From a bacterium (GTDB lineage Bacteria > Chlamydiota > Chlamydiia > Chlamydiales > Rhabdochlamydiaceae): 12,052 nt of DNA. A program made the translations under genes and the position numbers. The notes below the pieces were generated by a model that saw only the letters and a list, made by a program, of their open reading frames with translations, was not told where the DNA came from and searched no databases. Location of the stretch: assembly GCA_021802305.1 (NCBI GenBank), contig JAKAAD010000025.1:1-12052 (forward strand), given 5' to 3'. Positions 5,922-12,052 of this stretch are shown here, piece by piece (the first letter of the stretch is position 1; every line of letters starts with the position of its first letter).

Positions 5922-8035
5922 AGGAATGGGAACAACATCTATATAATCCGCATCAGTTCTTGGGGCTTCATGAAGAGCAAGGCAATAAGATCATCCGTCT
6001 TTATCGCCCCGGAGCCAAGAATGTGCGTATCGAATTGTTTGGACGTTTAGTAGATCTCAAGGAAGAGGGGGGCTTATTTGTGTGCACAGTACCTCCTGCA
6101 ACTGAACCGCACAATTATCGCGTTTATCACCAAAATGGACTTCTCGCCCAGGATCCCTATGCATTTCTCCCTACCTTTGGAGATATGGACGCTTATCTCT
6201 TTTCTCGAGGAGTGCATTACAAATTATATGAGATTCTAGGGGCGCGCGTGTGTACTCATGGCGGTGTGCGAGGAACGAAGTTTTCTGTATGGGCTCCCAA
6301 TGCAAAAAGAGTTTCCCTTGTTGCAGATTTTAATTATTGGGATGGGCGTGTAAATCCCATGCGCAGCATGGGGTTTAGTGGCGTATGGGAACTTTTTGTG
6401 CCAGGAATTGAAGAGGGAGAAAAGTATAAGTTTGAGATACATACAGAAGATGGGGGGCTCAAAGTCAAAGCAGATCCTTATGCGACGTTTTCAGAACTCC
6501 GCCCAAAATCTGCTTCCGTGGTTTTTGACGTGGATCACTTTTCATGGACGGATCAAGCTTGGATATCACGGCAGTGGGACAAAGCCTCTTTCCCTTTGAA
6601 CATCTATGAAGTGCATCTTGGCTCATGGCGCAAAGATGGGCGGGAAATGGGTTACGTCGAAATGGCGCGAGAACTTGCCATGTATTGTAAGGAGATGGGT
6701 TTTTCTCACGTTGAGCTCATGCCCATTGCAGAACATCCTCTTGATGAATCTTGGGGATACCAGGTAACGGGTTATTATTCCGTCACAAGTCGATTTGGCA
6801 CTCCACGCGATTTTCAGCACTTTGTCAACACGCTACATGAAAACGGCATTGGCGTTTTACTCGATTGGGTCGCGGCTCATTTCCCGACGGATGATCATGC
6901 ACTTGCGCAATTTGATGGTACGTTTCTTTACGAACATGCGGATCCAAGGAAGGGATATCATCCTCATTGGGGTACCAACATCTTTAACTACGGACGTGCA
7001 GAAGTAGCGAACTTTTTGATTGCCAATGCGCTCTTTTGGATGGACAAAATGCACATCGATGGACTTCGCGTAGATGCTGTTGCTTCGATGCTGTATCTTG
7101 ATTATGGAAGAGATGGGGGAGAATGGATTCCCAATCAATGGGGTGGCAAGGAGAACGTGGAAGCCATCGAATTTTTAAAGCATTTAAATTCTGTTGTCCA
7201 TGCAAGATTTCCCAATGCGCTCATGTTTGCAGAGGAGTCCACTGCGTACACAGGTGTTTCGCATTCGTTGGATAGTGGGGGATTAGGCTTTGATATGAAA
7301 TGGAATATGGGTTGGATGAATGACACGCTTCGCTACATGAGCAAGGATCCTGTCCATCGAAGCTATCATCACAATGATTTGACCTTTGGGCTACTCTATG
7401 CCTTTTCGGAGCGATTTGTCCTTCCACTCTCACATGATGAAGTCGTGCATGAAAAGGCGAGCTTGCTTGCCAAAATGCCAGGGGACGATTGGCAAAAGTT
7501 TGCAAATTTGCGACTGCTCTATAGTTACATGATATGCCAGCCAGGAAAAAAACTCCTCTTCATGGGAGGAGAGTTTGGTCAATGGTATGAATGGAGTTGC
7601 AAAGATCCATTATCTTGGAATCTTCTTCAATACGATCGTCACCAAATGCTTCAGAAATTTTTCAAGGAAATCAATCATTTCTACCACGCACATCCAGCAT
7701 TGTGGACGTGGGATTTTGATGGTCGAGGGTTTGAATGGATCGATTTTTCTGATCGAGCTAATTCTACGATCAGTTACTTGCGAAAAAGTGCACACCAATA
7801 TCTTTTTTGCGTACATAACTTCACGCCCAATTACGTGCCGGAGTACTTCATTCGCCTATCCCACGTGAAGTCCATAAAGGAAGTATTCAATACCGATCGA
7901 CTCGATTATTGGGGTTCAGGAAAAATCAATCCCAACGTTGCTGTTGTTGATGACCCCACAGGAAGAAAAGTGGGTGTGCAAATCCATTTAGCACCATTAG
8001 CAACGATGGTGTTCGATGTCGAATTTTCAACCTAA
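5906..8035 (+). CDS. glgB: 1,4-alpha-glucan branching enzyme
   Basis: GlgB cuts alpha-1,4-glucan chains and re-attaches them through alpha-1,6 bonds, making the branches of glycogen in the cytoplasm. The protein has 709 aa (E. coli 728). The order is an N1 module (about 9-100), a CBM48 module (about 120-205: FSVWAPNAKRVSLVADFNYW), the GH13 barrel (about 230-600) and a C-terminal beta domain (about 610-707). Catalytic residues are Asp390 (GLRVDAVASM), Glu443 (FAEES) and Asp511 (LPLSHDEVVHE), each 15 below E. coli Asp405, Glu458 and Asp526. ESWGYQVTGYYSVTSRFGTP and LLFMGGEFGQWYEW are further hallmarks. ATG 5906 lies seven bases after AAGGG (5894-5898), inside the end of the transporter gene. 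glgA lies 2.8 kb downstream in the opposite orientation; glgC and glgP are not in the window. Confidence 0.97.
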   Translation: MGNHIKEWEQHLYNPHQFLGLHEEQGNKIIRLYRPGAKNVRIELFGRLVDLKEEGGLFVCTVPPATEPHNYRVYHQNGLLAQDPYAFLPTFGDMDAYLFSRGVHYKLYEILGARVCTHGGVRGTKFSVWAPNAKRVSLVADFNYWDGRVNPMRSMGFSGVWELFVPGIEEGEKYKFEIHTEDGGLKVKADPYATFSELRPKSASVVFDVDHFSWTDQAWISRQWDKASFPLNIYEVHLGSWRKDGREMGYVEMARELAMYCKEMGFSHVELMPIAEHPLDESWGYQVTGYYSVTSRFGTPRDFQHFVNTLHENGIGVLLDWVAAHFPTDDHALAQFDGTFLYEHADPRKGYHPHWGTNIFNYGRAEVANFLIANALFWMDKMHIDGLRVDAVASMLYLDYGRDGGEWIPNQWGGKENVEAIEFLKHLNSVVHARFPNALMFAEESTAYTGVSHSLDSGGLGFDMKWNMGWMNDTLRYMSKDPVHRSYHHNDLTFGLLYAFSERFVLPLSHDEVVHEKASLLAKMPGDDWQKFANLRLLYSYMICQPGKKLLFMGGEFGQWYEWSCKDPLSWNLLQYDRHQMLQKFFKEINHFYHAHPALWTWDFDGRGFEWIDFSDRANSTISYLRKSAHQYLFCVHNFTPNYVPEYFIRLSHVKSIKEVFNTDRLDYWGSGKINPNVAVVDDPTGRKVGVQIHLAPLATMVFDVEFST

Positions 8036-8109
8036 AGACGTTCGGATTAGAGTCTGTTATCCGTGGAATGCTCGAATAGGATATCCACTATCCATCACAT
8101 CCGCAATTT

Positions 8110-8136
8110 TTGGGATATTCTCTGACACTGTAATAT
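8110..8136 (+). promoter_or_regulatory. Candidate ligA promoter in the glgB-ligA gap
   Basis: The 110 bases between glgB and ligA contain TAATAT (8131-8136), a good -10. The best -35 I can find is TTGGGA (8110-8115) at a short 15-base spacing. The start codon follows the -10 by nine bases and there is no Shine-Dalgarno, so the transcript would be almost leaderless. The gap also holds a GGATATCC palindrome (8079-8086) and a small CGGAT/ATCCG hairpin (8043-8063), neither clearly a terminator. Confidence 0.35.
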
Positions 8137-8145
8137 GTACAGAAA

Positions 8146-10149
8146 ATGTCATCTTCTAGACAAAAATACGAAAAGCTCCTTTCCGAGGTCAAAAAACATG
8201 ACTGGTACTACTTTGTCGAAGCTAAACCTATTATTTCGGATTACGAATACGATCAACTGGTTAAGCAACTGGAAGCCATTGAGAAAGAACATCCTGAATG
8301 GGTTTCCTTAGATTCCCCCACGCAGCGCATCGCGCCCGCCATTTCCAAAGGATTTGTACAAGTAGCACATCCGTTTCCCATGCTCTCTCTAGCCAATACA
8401 TATGAACAGGAAGAAGTGGAACAATGGGTAGAGCGCGTAAAGCGCCTTGCGGGAAATCGATCGGTCAGTTTTTGTGCAGAACTCAAGATGGATGGGGTGG
8501 CTATCACTGTGCTTTATGAAAAAGGACGTTATTCTCGTGCAGTTACGAGGGGGGATGGGAAAAAGGGAGAGGATGTCACTGCAAATATCAAAACGGTTCG
8601 CTCTCTTCCTCTCATTCTCCAAGGCCATTCTATTCCTGATCTTCTCGAAATTCGGGGAGAGGCATTTTTGTTACATCATCGCTTCTTAGCCTTAAATCGC
8701 GAACATGAAGAAGCGGGAGACGAGCCGTGGGCCAATCCGAGAAATGCAGCTGCAGGGACCCTTAAACTGCTTGACTCTCGAGAAACAGCGCGTAGAGGGT
8801 TGAGCGTGCTCTTTTACGGCTTTGCAGATGAAGCGCACCCTCCCGTTCCCACTCAGATGGAATGTCATGCGTATTTGCATGCCTTAGGAGTTCCCAGTTT
8901 TTCGCACGAGCATCGCAAACTGTGTCATTCTACGGCAGATATCTTGCGCTTTGCGCATCACGTCGAAAAAAAGCGCGGTGATCTACCCTACGATATTGAT
9001 GGCGTCGTCGTCAAAGTCAATGAACTTGCACTGCATCAACCTCTTGGCGTGACGGGCAAAAGCCCTCGTTTTGCCATTGCGTATAAATTTTCTCCACAGC
9101 AAGCCTATACCCATATTCGCGCAATTGTCGTCCAGGTGGGGCGGACAGGCGTTCTTACACCGGTTGCTGAATTGGAACCTGTTTTGTTGCAGGGGAGCAC
9201 TATTTCTCGCGCTACACTTCATAACCAAGAAGAGGTAGCGCGCAAAGATATTCGCGTGGGAGATTGGGTTGCCATCGAAAAAGGTGGAGATGTCATACCA
9301 AAGATTGTCAGTGTCGATAGGAAGCGGCGTCCACGTGGGACGCACCCATGGAAGATGCTTGCCAAATGTCCAAGTTGTGGAACTTCTGTTGTGCATAGCG
9401 AGGAAGAAGTGGCTGTGCGATGCCCCAATGCAAAGCATTGCCCGGAACAACGCATGCGACGCATCATCTATTTTGCAAGCAAGGAAGCGTTAGATATCGA
9501 ACATTTGGGCGAGCGCGTCGTCGAGCTCTTATTTCAGAAGAAATTGATTCAAAACCCGTCGGACATTTTTGCCTTAACAGAAAAAGATCTCGCACATTTG
9601 CCCAATTTTAAGAAAAAATCCATTCACAACTTGCTCACGAGCATAACGCATGCGCGCAAGGTAACTCTTTCGCGATTTCTACTAGGATTGAGTATCAAAT
9701 ACGTAGGCCAAGGCGTTGCGGAGATCTTAGCTGAAGAGGCGGGCAGCATCGATGGGCTGATGAAAATGCGAGAAGAGGAGCTGAGAAATATTCCCGGCAT
9801 TGGAGAAAAAATCGCACATTCTGTCGTGCAGTACTTTGAGGATCGAGACAATATCGAGGAGATAGAGCGACTTTTGGAGAGAGGGGTACATCTTGTTGCT
9901 CCGAAGCGACAACGCATCGCGCACCACCCATTTGCAGAAAAAACCTTTGTTCTTACGGGAACATTGTCGCATTATTCGCGAGAGCAAGCTTCTGCCCTCA
10001 TTAAGGAGCGTGGGGGGAAAGTAACCAACTCCGTGAGCAGTCAAACAGATTTTCTCGTTGTAGGGGAAGATCCTGGTTCTAAGCTCGATAAAGCAAAGAA
10101 ACTTGGAGTGAAGCAGCTTGGTGAAGCTGAATTTGAAAAGTTGTTGTAA
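8146..10149 (+). CDS. ligA: NAD-dependent DNA ligase
   Basis: LigA seals nicks in duplex DNA during replication and repair, using NAD+ to form an enzyme-AMP intermediate. The length is full (667 aa; E. coli 671). Domains in order: Ia (1-60, DWYYFVEAKPIISDYEYDQL), adenylation domain with nucleophile Lys114 in AELKMDG (Leu or Ile is commoner than Met here), RGDG (135-138), EIRGE (168-172), WANPRNAAAGTL (195-206) and DGVVVK (285-290), the OB fold (about 310-400), a Zn finger with Cys408, Cys411, Cys426 and Cys432, helix-hairpin-helix repeats (about 440-585, including NIPGIGEKIA), and a C-terminal BRCT domain (about 593-667). All key residues are present. The start at ATG 8146 has no Shine-Dalgarno but fits the family N-terminus. 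The stop codon lies inside an 18-base palindrome. Confidence 0.98.
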   Translation: MSSSRQKYEKLLSEVKKHDWYYFVEAKPIISDYEYDQLVKQLEAIEKEHPEWVSLDSPTQRIAPAISKGFVQVAHPFPMLSLANTYEQEEVEQWVERVKRLAGNRSVSFCAELKMDGVAITVLYEKGRYSRAVTRGDGKKGEDVTANIKTVRSLPLILQGHSIPDLLEIRGEAFLLHHRFLALNREHEEAGDEPWANPRNAAAGTLKLLDSRETARRGLSVLFYGFADEAHPPVPTQMECHAYLHALGVPSFSHEHRKLCHSTADILRFAHHVEKKRGDLPYDIDGVVVKVNELALHQPLGVTGKSPRFAIAYKFSPQQAYTHIRAIVVQVGRTGVLTPVAELEPVLLQGSTISRATLHNQEEVARKDIRVGDWVAIEKGGDVIPKIVSVDRKRRPRGTHPWKMLAKCPSCGTSVVHSEEEVAVRCPNAKHCPEQRMRRIIYFASKEALDIEHLGERVVELLFQKKLIQNPSDIFALTEKDLAHLPNFKKKSIHNLLTSITHARKVTLSRFLLGLSIKYVGQGVAEILAEEAGSIDGLMKMREEELRNIPGIGEKIAHSVVQYFEDRDNIEEIERLLERGVHLVAPKRQRIAHHPFAEKTFVLTGTLSHYSREQASALIKERGGKVTNSVSSQTDFLVVGEDPGSKLDKAKKLGVKQLGEAEFEKLL

Positions 10150-10162
10150 AAAATTTTTTACA
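10145..10162. repeat. Perfect 18-base palindrome over the ligA stop codon
   Basis: TGTAAAAAATTTTTTACA reads the same on both strands and contains the ligA stop TAA (10147-10149). As RNA it could form only a weak A-U hairpin, so it is a poor terminator. As DNA it is a symmetric A6T6 site suited to a dimeric protein or to bending, about 30 bases upstream of the pgsA -35. A looser stem, CACCAA (10161-10166) with TTGGTG (10184-10189), adjoins it. Confidence 0.6.
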
Positions 10163-10191
10163 CCAATAAAGGCGCATTCATTTTTGGTGGG

Positions 10192-10220
10192 TTGAAAATT
10201 GAATGATAAAAAATTAAAAT
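10192..10220 (+). promoter_or_regulatory. Candidate pgsA promoter
   Basis: TTGAAA (10192-10197; five of six to consensus) and TAAAAT (10215-10220; five of six) have the ideal 17-base spacing. This is the best promoter match in the window. Transcription would begin near 10227, leaving only about eight bases before ATG 10235, so the AGGGAAG at 10223-10229 would be at most partly transcribed. Confidence 0.5.
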
Positions 10221-10234
10221 ATAGGGAAGTGTAC

Positions 10235-10819
10235 ATGATGAGCATTCCTTTACTATTAACGTTATCTCGCATATTGCTAGGGCCGCTTTTTTTAGTTCTC
10301 TACCTCTATTATCGAGAATTGGGCATTCCCTTTACTGCGCTTCCACTCGTTCTTCTCGTGCTGATTGCTATTTCAGAACTGTCCGATCTCTTTGATGGAA
10401 GATTTGCTAGACGTTACAATCAAGTGACAGAACTGGGGAAGGTGCTCGATCCGATGGCGGATAGTCTCTTTCGCTTATGTGTTTTATTTGCTTTCACACA
10501 GGGTGTAGTGCAATTACCACTATTACTCGTATTGGTCTTCTTCTTTCGCGATATGATCATTAGTACGTTGCGAACTGTTTGTGCATTAAAAGGAGTTGCC
10601 CTTGCAGCGCGCATGTCTGGAAAGGTAAAAGCGGTTATTCAAGCGTCCATAGGAACTTTTATTCTGTTATTGATGTGTGCCTATGCGCTAGGATATTTGA
10701 ATTTATCAGTTCTCCGCATAGTGAGCTTTTATAGTGCCCTAGTAGGAGCTTTGTACACGGTCTATTCCGGGATTGAGTACCTCTTCGCCCATCGAGCTGT
10801 CATCAGAAAAGCATTTTAG
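10235..10819 (+). CDS. pgsA: CDP-diacylglycerol-glycerol-3-phosphate phosphatidyltransferase family protein
   Basis: This is a 194-residue inner-membrane CDP-alcohol phosphatidyltransferase. It most likely joins CDP-diacylglycerol and glycerol-3-phosphate to give phosphatidylglycerophosphate, the precursor of phosphatidylglycerol. The signature D-x2-DG-x2-AR-x8-G-x3-D-x3-D is complete: Asp51, Asp54, Gly55, Ala58, Arg59, Gly68, Asp72 and Asp76. The proposed general base is Asp76. About five or six helices surround it. The family signature alone does not fix the alcohol substrate; length and overall look favour PgsA. The start is ATG 10235 or the adjoining ATG 10238, after AGGGAAG (10223-10229). 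A longer TTG start at 10199 would add a polar lysine-rich extension without family similarity. The gene converges on glgA and their 3' ends overlap by four bases. Confidence 0.87.
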   Translation: MMSIPLLLTLSRILLGPLFLVLYLYYRELGIPFTALPLVLLVLIAISELSDLFDGRFARRYNQVTELGKVLDPMADSLFRLCVLFAFTQGVVQLPLLLVLVFFFRDMIISTLRTVCALKGVALAARMSGKVKAVIQASIGTFILLLMCAYALGYLNLSVLRIVSFYSALVGALYTVYSGIEYLFAHRAVIRKAF

Positions 10820-11991
10820 AGCGCTACTTTTACGGTATCAATTTGAGGGGTGATTTCTTGGTAAAGAGCTATGTATTCAGGAACAGAGTGTTCCCAACTA
10901 AAATCGCTTCGAAGGCCATTGCGTAGGAGCATGCGAAGCTTCCCAGGCTCTTTTAAAAAGGTGCGAAGAGCTCGTTCAAGAGCCCAATCGACCCCTTCTG
11001 GATCGGGGAAATCAAATGTAAAACCATTGCGCATCTCTTCTGGTTTTGAGGATGTTTCGATATCGAAGACTGTATCCACGAGACCGCCTGTCATGCGGGC
11101 AATGGGAATGGCTCCATAGCGAAGGGCGATCATTTGCGCGAGTCCACAGGGTTCAAAGAGAGAGGGAATCATGAAGAAATCTGCGGCAGCATAGGCAATG
11201 TGTGATAGTGCTTCGTTGTAATCAAGAAGGATCGCGACATCGGAGTTCCCGGCAAGTGTTTGTTGAAGTTCTTCAAATTCTTTTTGAAGGGCAGGCGAAG
11301 AGGGGGAGCCAAGAAGAAAGAATTGAGCACCGCATTCTAATGCACGTAAGATTGCGTGTTTGATGAGATGGGGTCCTTTTTGCGATGCAAGTCGTGTGAC
11401 AGAGACTACTAAAGGCTTCTCGTTTTCCTGGAGATGGCAGTGCACGCAAAGGTGGTGTTTGTTTTCTTTTTTGGCAGCAAGGACCTGATCGAGCTGTGCA
11501 TCGAAAGAGAGGTTGTTCGTCGTAAAGCGAGTGATAAGATGGGGGTCTTTCCCGGGGTTCCAGTAATCGCTATCTATACCGTTTAAAATTCCTTTAAATT
11601 TGTCTGCATGCGCAGTGAGCGTATTATGAAGACCAAAACCGCCCTCCTTTGTTTGTAGTTCTCTTGCATAATTAGGAGAAACGGTCGTGATGCGATCGGC
11701 ATAAACAATTCCCCCTTTGAGGAGGTTCGCAAGATGAGGGGAAAAGGGGTCGCGCATTTTGCCGGTAGTCATAAGAGGTTCTGCTTTGAGGCCCATGTTG
11801 ATCAAGTGAGAGGGATTGCATTTGCCTTGGTGTTCCATATTATGGATGGTGAGCATGGTTCCCCAGGAATGCCCCGGGAGATCAGCGTAGAGCTCTTGGT
11901 AAAGCACGGGGATCAAAGATGTAGGCCAATCATGGACGTGTACTACATCTGGGCGCTTCCCCGATTTACTCAAATATTCGAGGGCAGCTCG
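10816..11991 (-). CDS. glgA: Glycogen synthase, C-terminal part; N-terminus replaced at a junction
   Basis: GlgA extends glycogen chains by transferring glucose from ADP-glucose to the non-reducing end (GT5, GT-B fold). About 390 residues are recognisable, from SRAALEYL to the stop; the family usually has about 480. Visible motifs are HVHDWPT, TIHNMEHQG (acceptor-side His), DRITTVSPNYA, GILNGIDSDYWNP, SVTRLASQKG (the E. coli Arg300 and Lys305 pair), FEPCG (E. coli Glu377) and MTGGLVDTV. Roughly the first 100 residues, including the KxGGL ADP-glucose motif, are absent: upstream of 11990 the sequence is a reversed piece of cyoE. That piece stays open in this frame to the edge but gives non-GlgA residues, and the TTG at 11973 is only an internal Leu codon. 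Similarity to chlamydial GlgA is strong from memory. I judge the truncation artefactual, not a pseudogene. Confidence 0.93.
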   Translation of the reverse strand, partial: RAALEYLSKSGKRPDVVHVHDWPTSLIPVLYQELYADLPGHSWGTMLTIHNMEHQGKCNPSHLINMGLKAEPLMTTGKMRDPFSPHLANLLKGGIVYADRITTVSPNYARELQTKEGGFGLHNTLTAHADKFKGILNGIDSDYWNPGKDPHLITRFTTNNLSFDAQLDQVLAAKKENKHHLCVHCHLQENEKPLVVSVTRLASQKGPHLIKHAILRALECGAQFFLLGSPSSPALQKEFEELQQTLAGNSDVAILLDYNEALSHIAYAAADFFMIPSLFEPCGLAQMIALRYGAIPIARMTGGLVDTVFDIETSSKPEEMRNGFTFDFPDPEGVDWALERALRTFLKEPGKLRMLLRNGLRSDFSWEHSVPEYIALYQEITPQIDTVKVAL

Positions 11992-12052
11992 AGAAATCCT
12001 CCAACTGCAGTCCAGGTATTCCCAAAAACAATTCCAGGTTTTGCAAGTCGGT
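11990..12052 (-). repeat. cyoE: Misplaced inverted copy of a cyoE segment at the window edge
   Basis: Read on the minus strand, these 63 bases equal 3399-3461 without a mismatch. The first difference is at 11989 (A here, T in cyoE), where glgA sequence takes over. It lies in the same strand sense as glgA but out of the cyoE frame, and it runs off the window edge. See the first finding for interpretation. Confidence 0.97.

Noticed and set aside
8036..8145. Small RNA or riboswitch in the glgB-ligA gap
   Set aside because: Only a five-base stem and an eight-base palindrome are present; no extended pairing, no terminator and no known riboswitch core.
9727..10272. Open frame of 181 codons on the minus strand across the ligA 3' end
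   Set aside because: It is antisense to the ligA helix-hairpin-helix and BRCT domains and crosses the pgsA promoter; no recognisable domain and no ribosome-binding site.
10816..11973. GlgA as a complete short protein starting at TTG 11973, or a natural pseudogene
   Set aside because: Family similarity continues upstream of the TTG (SRAALEYL), and the sequence before that is an exact piece of cyoE, so the short N-terminus comes from the junction, not from a real start or decay.

Overview
The window is ordinary, gene-dense bacterial chromosome. The proteins look most like those of an environmental chlamydia-like bacterium (order Chlamydiales, outside the genus Chlamydia). The best evidence is the glycogen synthase fragment at the right edge, whose QKGPHLIKHAIL and SLFEPCGLAQ stretches closely resemble remembered chlamydial GlgA. 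A pgsA gene next to glgA also fits. No database search could be run, so this placement is inference.

Layout. Positions 3-4234 hold a cytochrome bo-type quinol oxidase operon, cyoA (3' part only)-cyoB-cyoC-cyoD-cyoE. Its genes overlap end to start and are probably translationally coupled. After a 121-base gap with a good promoter and a Fur-like palindrome comes an unrecognised 138-residue protein with two hydrophobic segments (4356-4772). A second promoter region precedes a BASS/SBF-family (bile acid:sodium symporter-like) transporter (4872-5921), which overlaps glgB (glycogen branching enzyme, 5906-8035) by 16 bases. Next come ligA (NAD-dependent DNA ligase, 8146-10149) and pgsA (phosphatidylglycerophosphate synthase family, 10235-10819), both on the plus strand. 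glgA (glycogen synthase) runs toward pgsA on the minus strand and their stop codons interlock.

The genes cover three jobs: aerobic respiration (four oxidase subunits plus the heme O synthase that supplies the cofactor), glycogen synthesis (GlgA chain extension and GlgB branching) and housekeeping (DNA ligation, phospholipid head-group synthesis). No gap between genes exceeds about 125 bases. I saw no rRNA, tRNA, CRISPR array, insertion sequence or phage gene.

The most important observation is structural. The last 63 bases (11990-12052) are an exact inverted copy of 3399-3461 inside cyoE, joined to the interior of glgA. GlgA therefore lacks roughly its first 100 residues, including the ADP-glucose-binding N-terminus. 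The inverted orientation, the 8.5-kb separation and the probable microhomology at the joint suggest an amplification or assembly chimera rather than biology, so the right edge should not be trusted. I found no convincing new multi-gene system. The more biological leads are the altered quinone-site residues in CyoB, the unrecognised two-segment protein with its Fur-like operator, the unusual start of cyoE, and several promoters that leave almost no leader.
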